A stretch of DNA of 64,000 bases from Nilaparvata lugens. Lineage: Eukaryota > Arthropoda > Insecta > Hemiptera > Delphacidae. This document shows, piece after piece, positions 47,485-60,464 of this stretch. Position 1 is the first letter of the stretch. Every line of letters starts with the position of its first letter. The notes beneath the pieces were generated by a model, which made no database searches, was not told where the DNA came from, and saw only the letters and a program-made list of their open reading frames with translations. A program made the position numbers and the translations under genes. The DNA lies in NCBI RefSeq assembly GCF_014356525.2, contig NC_052505.1:10604171-10668170 (forward strand), given 5' to 3'.

Positions 47485-50173
47485 GTAAGTAGTACAGGAG
47501 AGGAAGAGAGGCAGTTCAATTAGAAGCAAAAGCAAATGAGACAGAGCAGAATGGCGGTTATGGCTGTTGGGACTAATTTGCATATTCTCCACTAATGTAA
47601 TGTATTCTCGTGCCGTTTCCATTATGAAATCGTGCAGTCAGAAGTTGGGTTAAGTGTGTAGAGTGATTTTTCACCGCCGCTCATTTAGTGCACACTGTCT
47701 GCTGTTCTGTCAGGGGTTGAGGCTGTGAATCAATGAACATCATTAACCTCTTGGAAATTGAATCTATTTGTATCTGAGAAACATGCAAAGTGCGAGTTTC
47801 CACCATTAACTTCTCTTAATTATCTTGAGTCTAGAAGGTAATTGGATTTGAGGAGTATTGAACTTTGCACCATGTGCATCGATCTTAGGTTCATTTTATA
47901 TGGTAATATTGTTTCATTGCGATCTTAAAAGGGCGATCAATACTGGGAAAAATTGTAGACAAAATACAATTCGGGAAGTCTATACATCTATTAGGGAGTC
48001 TTTTCATTATATAGACGAATTCATGTTCAAGTGTATAAGTATGATTTTTGAGTGTTGACAAGTATAATTTACTTCTTATAAATTGTAATTATTCCTCATA
48101 AAATATCATTTTTGACTGTCATTTGATTTTATTCATCTGTTCTATAATAAAGTCCATATTTAACGTCTCTCCAACGGTATTCATTGTTGTATACGTTTGA
48201 TGAAAGTTGGAATCATTATTACTAAATTATTAATACTAGAAAAGAAAATATCATCATCATCATTAACTTGATTCACAATGTTCTCATACCTATCAATATT
48301 TTTACAGTGCCCTTGACTCATCAAAATTTTAAATTGTAATTTGTTTTTCCCATAATTTCTTGTGTGATCCAGACCATCAGCGAGTCAATTAGTTTTGGTT
48401 GACTATAGTGAATAATATAAGCTCAATTTCACATCAATTTGAAGCCAATCAACATTTAATTCCGCAATATTTGAAGAATAGACGATCAGTCATTTTTCTG
48501 AAATCAAATTTCCATCAGATCGTTCATTAATCATAATAGTATCGACTTCAGTCATCACTTTTGGCGGCCACATTAATTTCGCTTATCATTGAATCGCTAT
48601 CGCAGAAGTCCACCGAATTAAGAGCTCCGCAATTTTTGTTTGCAATTGATGTTAATTGAAGTTTCAAATCCAATTCGGAGCGATTGCCGCAAATTTAGTG
48701 TCAAAAGTGACAGGATACGTGGGCGAATCAATGCTATGGAGATGAGCTGTACATAATTCAATCGGGTCCGATTCGAAAGAGCAAAAACCGCAGAGCAGAT
48801 ACACACATGGTCGGTCGCCTCCGCTATCAGCTCGACCTGATTGAATTCTGATTCTGCTCCGTGGATGCTGTTTGATGAATTACTGCGATCGGTCCATCAT
48901 ACCCGGCAAAAGGCTCCACTTCATATCTGCGACAGATTGTGCATCATGGTAACCCGATTACCTGGGTTATTCGCCAAGATTGGCACACCTTCCATACCCC
49001 TCCAGATTGGAGCACCACTGAAAAAATGACTCTTTCAAATATTCAACTGCTACCCACGTTGAAACTGCAAGAGAGAGACAACGTGATAGTTTATGGTCAC
49101 TTCGTCATTGCATCTATCGATCTCTGCACACCAAATCTTTCATAAAAAATGCTTCTATCACAGTGAAATATTTTGATGCATGTTGTCCGTTCTTTCATGT
49201 GAATCACCTGCAACCTGCATACCTGAACTATATTGATAACCTCTTTATTCCAGTTCCCAGTTTGTTCAGATTACAGTCAAATAAAATCTTATAGACTCTA
49301 ACAAAATCATAATTCTGATTGACTGCTCATATACACCTCTATTATACACCTCTGAGTTTCTATAGTGAATGTGGAGAACAACATTATTTTTGATTGTATG
49401 ATGGGGAAAAATTGGATGTTTTTCAAGCATGTTGCACTCCCACTTTAAAAAAATGTCACAATTACTTACGCCTCGGACTAGAACATAACACCTTTCACAC
49501 TATTATTCCGTAGATGCGCTTATAAAAACTGATTCTCTATTCGAATAGCTAAGGATATCATCAGTCCATACAGACAGTTATTATTGGTTTGATAATTATG
49601 GAATAATTATATTAATTATGGAATGATCAATATAACAGTTAAATATAACAGAATAAATATAACAGTTATAATTATGGAATGATGAGGATACTTTGGATTG
49701 AATAAACTGAAACTGGGACTGTTCACGATATAAATTTACATGGTAATCGTCAAACGTAAAGTAAATTATCAATGAAGATTATGAATATTAATAAACCAAT
49801 AATTATCAATAAATCTTATATATTTCACATGTGAGACTCACATAATTTATCAAGTCCAAGAATACACAGTATTGGAATCAGTGAAATATTATCATTTAAA
49901 TTATACTTTCTAAGGATTGGAGTGCGAAAATACCCATTAATAAAAAGCTGTATCAGGTTTAATCAAACTCTCTGGGAATATGTGAGTGATTTAATAATAA
50001 AGTATGAGGTTGAAGTAGTAACTTCTAACTGACCTATTTCGCTTCCAACTCATTCTCTCATCTCAAGAAGGGAATAAATTGGCAGCAATTTTTCCTCTCA
50101 ACAAATTGGATCATGCTCGGAAAAGATTGTCGCTTGCGAATCGATCCAATATTTCTTCGTTAGGTTTTCGTAG

Positions 50174-50294
50174 CCCAACTTGGATTCAACGATCATAATG
50201 TGGAAACCATCGAGTCTGTAATGGATGCCAAATCCTTGCAATATTTCAAGAAAGATGATCCCATTGTTCCTATGCAAGCAAATGTTGGCTCAAG
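50174..50294 (+). CDS. Candidate internal exon, copy 2
   Basis: Identical to 16,172-16,292, with the same acceptor and donor. The frame contains DDPIVPMQANVGS near its end. Family unknown. Confidence 0.33.
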
Positions 50295-53216
50295 GTATTT
50301 CTTGTGAATATGTTCTATTGCAGACGACGAATAAATAATACAAATCATCTGCTGTTCTTTCAACATATTCTTGTGTAAGCTTTAAAATATTGAGCATCTT
50401 GACTACTAGTAGTTCTGTGAACAGTAGACCGCACGCAGTTATAAACCGCAGCCTCCTCTTATACTGTCCATCAGAGTAAATCCTGTGTGTATGTCGTGTC
50501 GCCGAGATATCGGTGTGAAAACGGCTAATGGCTGTTAGGGTTGGTGTATCAAAAATGCTAACATCAAAAGCCAATCTCCTTCAAGACATACTGTCAACAG
50601 GACAGCCCGAGTTCAAAGCAGAGAAAGTTCAAGAGACAATACTATGTTATTTCAATTATTAATTGCATGCGTTATTGCACGTAATCAGTAATTCATTCAT
50701 TTATTCATTCACAGTGGAGACAACGGGCTTCCCCAAATATGTCTCCTTAACAATAAAAATTGTACAGATACAAATGAGAGAATAAAAATAATACGAACAT
50801 ATGCAATAATAAATGATACAAACAACAAAAATACCACCTAATTCTGAAATGGAAAATACAAAGATTTCAAATACTTATGAAAAAAGTAAAAATAAAACAC
50901 ATTGAGAATTCAAAATTCCAAAACTTATAAAAATTGAAGAATATAATAACAAATGATGAACAAAAATTTTATCAATAGAATAAATAACATTTATAACTGA
51001 ACGACGTCCCAAACCATAAGCACATCCACACTGATACACCAACTATTTATTAGATCAGATCATGCATACACAAGATATAATTATTATCATATAAGGATTC
51101 CCGGAATATAGCGCGAGAAAACCAGAAGACATCCAGGCGCCCAGTGAAGCTGTTATAAGTTATTTGCATTCTATTTAACAGTGCATAAAAATTGCATTCA
51201 ATGAGGCATGCAATAAAGCATGCAATTTATAGTCTACACAGCAGCTGATTTTTTATCAAGTTACATTGAAATATTGAATTGCATGCGATTTATAATCCAC
51301 TCGACAGCTAATTTCTATAATCTATAGTCTGATTTTCACTCCAATATTGGCGTATGAAGGAGGCTCCTTTTCCCTTTTATATTATCCTTGAAATGCAAAA
51401 TTTCCAAAAACCTTGTATATATGTCGACGCGCAATTTAAAAAGTAACATACCTGTCAAATGTCATGAAAATCTATTACCGCGTTTCGCCATAAATGCGCA
51501 ACATATAAGCATATAAACATTAAGAGAAATGCCAAACCGTCGACTTGAATCTTGGACCTCACTTCGCTCGGTCAATTAAAGTATTGTCTGTTGGTTATGT
51601 TCGCAACATTTGCGAATATCTGATTTATCTTGAGTTCATCTCGACTTTCACTCGACTCCAGGTGCGAAAATAATCATACACTCATACAGAGATTAATAAT
51701 TTCTGACATAACGTGATATACTATAAAATCAATAAGAATATGCAGGAACATAGAGTACAGACTGCGGGTGGAAAGTTTTCTAATATATTGCTTTGAACCA
51801 TAGCTGAGAACTCAGACAATTCACAACTCAACATATGTTTGGAATCTGTGATGCTGTATTGATTTCAAAGGGAGGAATTCACAGAGATTAAATTGCATTC
51901 CGAAAGTATTCCCAAAGACACGTGGATTCAGAGCATCGCATTCAAACTGGTAGCTAGTCTAACCACTACAAAAAGCACAGCTCCTTTGAGTTTGTTATTC
52001 AGTCGAGAATTGGTGGGCGTGAGTTTGAGAACATCAAATGGGAAGAGGTGTAAGAGATTCTCTTAGTTGAGCCACAGTTATGCACGATCAGGCTAAAACG
52101 CGAACTGCGTTCTGCAAGCAAGTGAGCATTTCAGACCGCAATGCGAAACGCTTTCCACTCAAATCCACTTTGTAGGACACTTTGGTCTGTCTGCTTTCAA
52201 TGTAACCAGGTGCTAGATGCTGATATAACTTATGGTGAGAGGCTACTGAATATGAATATGAGAGGATTGAATCAACATGATTACTTCCATGTTGATATAT
52301 AGTTGATGGATAGTTTGCTTCCATGTTGAACTGCTCTCTCAATGTTTGGACATTGTCAGCACAACAAAATCGACTACAATTTCAGCTCCCACAATTCTCC
52401 TTAAAGTTCGAGACTATACAACAAACTTCTTGTATAATTCAATAATTTGATGAGATTGGGAAGAGAAAGAGATGTGTGAGAATTAAATTATCATCCAATA
52501 CATGAACTACGAGTACATGGAGATGATTATTAAAAATAATGGAAGAAAATTCTCACTAAAAAAAAAACGAAAAAAGAAGAGTGGATGTGGATAATTTACA
52601 CAAGTGAACCATAACTACTATTATTTTTCACTGTTTCCCCTGTTTATTCTTGTTACCAAGGCCTGGTTTCCCTTTTCCAATGATGGATGGTCTATGTAGG
52701 ATGATGTATAATGGAAACATTAATGATAAAGCATAATTTCCAGTCTATTCTCTTCTTTCTATGATTATATGTTTATTTTATTGATGGATAGATGAATAAG
52801 TAATTGCTTCATATCCTTTATATAATATACATTGTCACAATGCCACAAAGCCCATGGTTTTTTATATTTGTAACATCTTATTGTGTTTTATTTGTTTCGT
52901 AATTCTTTGCAATTTTGTTTTGTCTTGTTTTGTGTGTTTTTAATAATAAATTGAATTGAAAAAATAATAATATGTTATAATACGGAGCCTGGTCGATGTC
53001 TCCTTTTTCAATAGAAATCGAAACTCTCAGCGCCAGCAACTCTGAAAAGTGAAGTTTAGTCAACATGTTTCATCATGTCCAACTCAACTGACAAGATTGT
53101 AGCTACCTGTGCGAACTTTGTCTTGCATTGAACCATTAATGAGAAGCTACTTTTGTGACCACTACGGCTGCAGCATCTCACGAGAACTGTCAAACTAGTT
53201 GTTTGATTCCTGCAGG

Positions 53217-53391
53217 AATGCTTCTCAACTAAACCACAATGAATGGAGGTGGAGCGTTACGAAAAGTCACTTTGCGTTCCCTCTGGATTCCACAAACATT
53301 ATTAACAGTGTCCACTGACCGGAATCCTATAGAATACTATACTCCACGATGTGAGAAGTTCGACAAAAGTTTCAAAACAGAGATGACAGCA
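53217..53391 (+). CDS. Candidate exon, copy 2
   Basis: Counterpart of 19,214-19,388. The ATG frame (53,239) is open. One C-to-G change replaces Pro by Arg in YYTPPCEKF. The acceptor CCTGCAG and donor GTGGGT are kept. Confidence 0.22.
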
Positions 53392-54445
53392 GGTGGGTTG
53401 AATATTCACTTAGACACTCCCCTAGCCTATAACCTCAGCACTGTGACATATTTCATTGTTTGATTCTTCAAATCAAATGATATCAACAAATCAAGTTCAA
53501 AAGTCCTGTTCTGTTAAGTTCTACATGAAAAACGTTGTAGGCCTAGCTGTAGGTGGATAAAAGTTGTAACGTTTCAGCTTTTGTCAGACTTCATTCTGAA
53601 TCGGAATCTGTTTGAAAGGTATTTTTGACGTGGCACAATAAAACAAAGCTCTCCATGGCAACCAAAATGGAGACATAACATCACCGATAAAACCGTCAAC
53701 CCTCAAGAATACTTCCATTGAAGTATTTATTATAAACATTTATTATAAACATTCAATGGAGGAACAAAAGACATCAGTAGAGCTTAACAGTAAAACTGTT
53801 GAGTAAGTTATCACTGTATCGACCTTACTCTTGGATGTTGAATTCTTCTGAATTGATAAAATTTGAATAGGAAACTCTCATAGAGAGTCTGCGATACTGA
53901 CTGTGTGGTGCTCACTAGAAATCTCATCATCTTATCCATACATTCACAGTAGATGTCATCAAATCAGTTTCAGTAGAGTCAATGAAAAACGTCTTGATGA
54001 TTGATAAACCCTTAAGGTGTTAGAAGGAGAAATATAAGTCCAGAGGTGTGAACAGAACTAGTGGGTAGTGGTGTAGAATTCGGCTTCGATCGATTCCACT
54101 AATCAGCTGTTTGATGATCAAACATTTTTGAATGTCATAGTGCTGAACGGAAATCGACAGTGTGAACCGTATTGTTCACTCCTATGCTTCACTATTTTGT
54201 GTTTTTGCTGGATGAATGTCGATCGCAAGCGCGAACTGAACTGAAAGATGAACCGTTCTATTCGTACCCTAGAAATACAAAATACTAGTAGTACGCATCT
54301 GTTTGAGACTACATGTTTGCATCATATACAAATCACAATGTGAGCGGTGGAGAGTATTATGAACATCATTTCCATAGAACAAGAACAATAATGGATCATG
54401 ATCATTGAACAAAGTCATTTTGGAACAAAGGGAGCACTAAAATCT

Positions 54446-54722
54446 TTACAGTTGATCGTAATCCTTTTGCCTTGTCTCGACGCGGCAATGACTCATGAGT
54501 ACGGGCTTTAAACCCGATTTAATGCCACGTCTTTGGCTGCTCTCCGGTACCAAGGGAGTGATATTGCCACTAAATCCTTGTGAATCACCAATAGCAGTGT
54601 ACTTTGGTGGCGTATCGTGCATTAATTTCTGGGACAGACTAATTGAGTGGTGTGCATTTAAAACTCCAAGTACACCGCACATACAAGATGTGCGCGCTGC
54701 TCTCAAACAGCCCATGCCATAA
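54446..54722. other. Stretch open on both strands, copy 2
   Basis: Counterpart of 20,462-20,738. A single substitution gives the minus strand an ATG (residues MGCLRAARTS), lengthening that frame to 89 codons. Confidence 0.3.
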
Positions 54723-56502
54723 TCTAGCGCATTAAACTGCAGTCAAGCCCACGCTGAAGCCAATTTTATGAGCACCAAATCAATATTATGATATTATGAG
54801 CAGGTTTATGGCGCCTGATTTCAAACGAATCGATATTTATCGCTATAATATTGAATCTATAACTTTATCGACATATGATTTTCAGCAAGATATGATCAAA
54901 ATTATAATATCATGAGAAAATCTAAAGCGTCTGATTCATATTCTTGGAAACAGATAAATATTCATTGGTATAATATTCAAATTTTATTATTCTATTGATT
55001 GAATTATTTTCAGCAAGATATGAGCACAGAAGTTAAAGTACGACCTTCGGTCCGCATAAAAGTTTTGTATAGTTAACGAAGAACTAGCATGCTTAGAAAT
55101 TCCTCTGAGAGCCATACTTCTAATATGGCTCTTATACTTTACGGGTCAAAGTTAGAAATCGAACGAAACTGGATTTGGAGCCAATCATAGGCAAGCTGAA
55201 TTTTGTTGTGTCACATTTCACAATCTTATTTCATCGAATAACTGAACTCACTTCACTTGATGTGTCTTCGTGCTTCATCGTAAGAAATAGAATAAAATGG
55301 ATGATTTGGAAATTTGAAAATTCAAGAATGGAATGGAAATAGTTGAACATTCGACCCCAGATACTCAAATAATTTCTATTTCTGAATACTCATATTGATC
55401 CTATACTATCTTTTCATTTCAAATCCAAGTCCTAGGTGATGAGTTTGCTATTAATAAGGCCTGCTAACGCCAAACCGAATCTTTGATGTAGTCAATAGAT
55501 TGATACAATTATCACATATACAACATGGTTGTCTGTGCTTGTATGTTTGGAGGAAGCATACCATACTGATTTCGATTCAAACATACTCAACAGTCGTTTG
55601 TTCACACTTTGTGCAAACGTTTGTGCAATCATTGTGGGGCGCCGAAGGTAGCTTCAAGCTTGCTAGTGTTTAATATAATAAAAGGCATGTTTCAATATAA
55701 TATAATAAAAGACATGTTAACTGCCGATTTAAGACTCAAAATGGTCAAAATTAACATTGGTGTCCTGACCTTTTCTTATAGACCTTGACATGCATCAACA
55801 CTCTCTAGCTTGAAGCTACCTAGAACGCTGTTCCACTATATTCACACCCTGATGCACATGAAGGAGAATCAGTAATCGGATAGCTCTGATGATTTTGAAC
55901 AGCGGAAAGTAGAATACTTATTCTGGAAAAGCAAACAAAATAATGAATCACAAATTTATTTCCTGGATTTGACATGGATTAACATCCATGGAGAAATGAA
56001 AATTCAGTTTGGCAGGAGAACAGTTCAGTAGGCTGCTCATTCTGAAGTCGAAAACACAAGAATAAATCAAACATTTTCTGAATTGAGTGGAAACATACAC
56101 CCATGGAAAGATAAAAATTCTGTTTGGCAGTAGATGTTTGTGCTTCTTGGAGCGGAGACGGCTCAAAAATTAATCCTCAATTCTCGACATTTTAATACTG
56201 AAATTGGATGGTAATTGCGCAAAGTTCTCAAAGCGTTATGAAAGAGTTTCTTCCTCGCCCTTCATTGGCCTCTCTCTCTTTCTTTCCTCTCCCTTCATCG
56301 GCTCCTCTCTCTTCCTTTCCTCTCCCTACATTGTCCTCTTTATAAGTACCTGCTGCCAACACAGATAGCTTTTATCTCCAGCTGATTAATCCGCTTGCAA
56401 CTCTCATTATATCCGCAGGCCAAACAAGGAATGAACGCTATCCGCCTCTTTCTCCCTCACTCTCTCTCTGTCTCACTAACAATCATCTTCCGTTTCATTC
56501 AG

Positions 56503-56703
56503 TATCATTATACAAATGACGATGTCAAGCTTCCAATCCATACAGTCTTCCATTCCACAAAAACTAATCTGATTGAGACGTACTACAAAGCTTACATCAG
56601 AACGCTAGCAGAGTTGATAGCTGATCACAAACCGACTCGAGCGAAGCTCCCAATTTGGAAGAATGAACGACAGCTTCCTTCCCTTTTAGAACAAGAGTTT
56701 TGA
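56503..56703 (+). CDS. Candidate terminal exon, copy 2
   Basis: Counterpart of 22,534-22,734, with the same branch-point-like CACTAAC, the same TTTCATTCAG acceptor and AATAAA just after the stop. Near the end it reads RQLPSLLEQEF where copy 1 has RQLSILLEQEF. The six changed bases are confined to 15 nt. Confidence 0.33.
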   Translation, partial: YHYTNDDVKLPIHTVFHSTKTNLIETYYKAYIRTLAELIADHKPTRAKLPIWKNERQLPSLLEQEF

Positions 56704-57473
56704 AAAATAAAAAAGATTTTTGGGTATTTTCCCTATGAGAACAGTGTAAGCCTGTTATAATTGGCAAATTACTTGGCTAATGAAGAATACATCTTCAATA
56801 GAATACTGTTCTCAAACTAATCCACTTGATGTTTGACGTTCGCTGATTAGTCTATGAAGTATATGACTGAATTACTCGTTGAATTTCAAATCAAATTGGA
56901 CTTGGAAAGGAATTATATGCTTCAAGTTTAATCAACACCCACATACTCATTAGGCTGGTGTTGGATCAAACGAACGAATGCTTGTTCTGAACAAAGAGTA
57001 ATGAAAATTTGAATAGAGCTATTTTTAAAGTTCTTAAGCCATGATAACTAACTATTGCATTCATACACTTCAATGGAAATAAGTTATTATCTCTTATGTC
57101 GGGCTGTTTCTATGTGTTTTATGCTACAGAACTTGTTCTCCAACTCTATACTTGTTTGTTCCAACCCCAGCCTTTGAATCTAATCTATTCACTCCAAGAT
57201 GATTACTATACTCCAAAAAAATCTTATTAAAAATCAGTTGAATAGAATAAGTCAACCTATTACAAGGAAGACAGAAACTAGCCAATATGGATAATAATAC
57301 TGAGGGTGATGCCCACATGAGCTCTTAGGCTTGTGCGTGGGTAATGATGATGTGAGAGGGATGATGAGAGATGACGACTACTTTTTAGGTAGTCGGGATC
57401 GACGGCCTATCGTTTCCTCCGAAAGACGGGGGGAGGGCGTATCTATGTGATTGTGCTGTGGTCAAAAACTTTT

Positions 57474-57545
57474 GCCCCGGTCGAGATTCGAACTCTGGTT
57501 CTCTTGATTATAAGACCGGCGCGTTATCACTTACTCCAAGGAGCC
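57474..57545 (-). pseudogene. 72-nt tRNA-like sequence
   Basis: On the minus strand it begins GGCTCCTTGGAG and ends GACCGGGGC. Its T-arm-like core is CAGAGTTCGAATCTCG and its CTTATAA could be an anticodon loop. Length and order fit a tRNA, but the acceptor and anticodon stems pair poorly and no CCA-proximal symmetry is seen. A pseudo-tRNA or SINE head is more likely than a working gene. Copy 1 has lost 33 bp from its middle. Confidence 0.5.
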
Positions 57546-60464
57546 ACTCAAGGCTATTCATACAGGGCAGTCAATTGATTGATACCCATGTATTAAACTA
57601 CTCAATAGAGATAGAATAATAAAAAATCGATGAAAATTTTAGTCTCTATAAACTACCATAATTATTTACAGTATTTCTAATAAATATTATATAAATATCC
57701 ATGTTTATCTATAAATATCCATGATTTCCATTTTGAAATGATAATTTCCTAATGCTGCTCCAATAAGCTACGTTACATTCTCATCATGTTTGTGTGTGTG
57801 GATTCTCAATTTTTTTATTGACTTCATTAATATTGACAAATTCAAGTCGTTTTCATCCTATGTCCATCAATTGACTGAGAAACTATCAATTCTCCAAACA
57901 ACTTTAAAGACCGTGATTTCAATTGAGAAAAATGGCTTGAAATTGTCAAAATTAGAAATTTATTAAAACAAGTTGATATAGAAATTCGACTGAGTCACGA
58001 AAACAATGGTCCTGTACAAAATAAAACGGTAGAATTTGTCAATATATGTGTGTTTTTCATTTTTAAGTTGATATACACTAGTCCCTGCACCACTATCAAC
58101 CTCTAGTGATTTGAGAGCTCAACATTAGCAGCAGACTATATATAGAGCGGGTGGAGCCCTGCGATTGGCCAATAGCTGTTGACCAATGAAGGTTCAGCTA
58201 GACTAATATTGGCCGAGACTACTGTACACGCTCACGTAGAGGGGGGGGGGTGGAAGAACTTATGCCATTAAGCCATTCGTTGAATAATAAATGATATTGA
58301 TGTCGGTTGGAAGCCGGTTTCATTCGATATGGATTTATTCCTCTTTGTGCACGATTTCTATGAGTTGGGACAACATTAAATCTTTGAGAGGAGATAATTT
58401 GTCGAACTAAGATATAGTCACTCTTCAAAAAGATTACGATATGAATCACTATAATATACTTGAGACATAATAGAAATGATGGTAAGTTCAGATCTCACGG
58501 ATCTCCCAATTAGCTAACTGGACGAATATTGTTACTGGAGACTTTGTGTCAAAACAAGCTCTGTTCAAAATTCAGGATAATCATTCACAGGGTGAACTAT
58601 TTTTTACAAACGTCTATAACTGCAGCACATCACAGAAGACATGATTGAGCATGTGCGGTGATGGATATAAACCCATTATTCTAATAAAGTATGGCAACAG
58701 GAGCTAACTTTTCTGAATCCCCAGGTTGTCCGTCTACCCGGTTTTGAAAGTTCATTCATTGCGAAATTAACATGTTAATTGCGTATGAGATGGAAATATT
58801 TCAAAGTTTGATGAGATGATGAACGTTAAGGAAACAAAAAAAGTTTCACCAATCCATCTCTGTTGTTTGACAAGTTCGAGGAATATTATTGGAGGCTCTA
58901 TGAAGCGTTTCATGGAAATTCGGTACAGTTTAAAGTACGAGGCATATTAGCACGTTTTCAACTAATTACATTATCATATGCAATTAAATGTGATGACAGT
59001 GTCATAATTAATATGTTTTGTTTACCGTATGAGGCGTTTATACAGTTAATAATAATAATTCAAAATTCAAATTCATTTCCATTTTCACCAATATACATGA
59101 GAGATTGATTCTATTAATAGTTATAAATTTTACTCATGTTTGGTAGTAACGTTGAAAAAATAATATGAGTACTCCAAGATAGTAAGGCAGTTCGATGAGT
59201 TTGATTTTAGAATTTGCTCAGGCTCATGAGATTTCAACTCATCAAGTTGACTACGATTGATAGCAAGTCTTGATAAATTGATGAGTTTGTTAGCGTTAAA
59301 CTTATTCCCATAGAGGAACAACTTTTTGAGGAGTTGTTCCTATATGCATCATCACGATATTATATTATACTAGTAGACTTCAAGTCTCAAGAGCTTCAGA
59401 TCATTAGTGTATTATGGAATAAATAGTATTTATTCTACTCATGTCACCTCAACACAGAATTACCAATAATGTTCATTTATTTATTCATAGACAATAGATA
59501 CAATTCAGGTGAAAACAACAGGCATTCGCCCAAAACTGCTTTAAACCTCAATTTGGAATACACAGTCTAGAGGTTATGTAAATGAAAACTTAATTCACTC
59601 ACTATTTTTGAGTCCAAAAAATGTATGTACTACAATAATTTTGAATATATCAGATTAATTAATTAATATCTTTCCATTGAAACCATACTATACGTAATTG
59701 TGTATTGAGGTGGGTAAAAGGACTTCAATGTTCCAATCATACTTATTGAATTGAAGGCTATGGGAATCACAAGCCTGGATAATAAATAATTGTCATCATG
59801 AGAGATGAATGTTGAAGGCTTGCTCAGGGCATCGTTAACAATGTACATTGCGCCACCCTCTTTTATTCCATCCAACGATTGTTTGCCGATCATTGTTTAT
59901 AACCCTCAAAGCAGCACTAAATTGCCATATGATGATCATTGTTACAGAGTTATTCAAATGAATTAATACCAATGCAAGCTGTTGAGCATGACGACTATTA
60001 CATGTAGCGTTATTGATATGGCACATGTAATATGGAACAGGTCACTATCCTAGGGGAATGAATATGCAATAGAACTCATATTCACATCACTATCGCATGA
60101 AAGGTCCCTGCTGTGAACTGAGGGTATGGGCGTGTTCTGGATTGGCTGGTGATTCACAGTAGATTCCAGTTAACTCTTGTCAGCTTATTGCAGGTGATTA
60201 TTACACATACAATACTGTTAGTGGTGTAGACTCGCTAAATAATAATCCTAGGATTCATAACACTTGTCATCTATTACTAGTATTCCAATTACTATCAACT
60301 ATGCAGCTTTCCTACAATTGAAGGTGGGAATAGCGTTTAAAACTACTAGAATTGAAGCTTTTATGTTTCTATTCACGTTTCTTAGTACTATATTTTGATT
60401 TCGATCTGATTGACACATTTACTTCCTATGTTGATTGGAAACGACCACTTCATCTTTTTGGAAC

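Larger units (their letters stand above)
43787..60464. repeat. Segmental duplication, copy 2
   Basis: Direct copy of 9,783-28,430. It starts two bases after the gap, so its true left extent is unknown. It lacks the 2,000-bp insertion of copy 1, has 38 extra bp near 57,030 and 33 extra bp at the tRNA-like sequence, and has two minisatellite units in place of four. The right edge is where a LINE tail begins at 60,465. Features of copy 1 recur here at an offset of about 34,003 up to 57,700 and about 32,038 after that. Confidence 0.97.
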
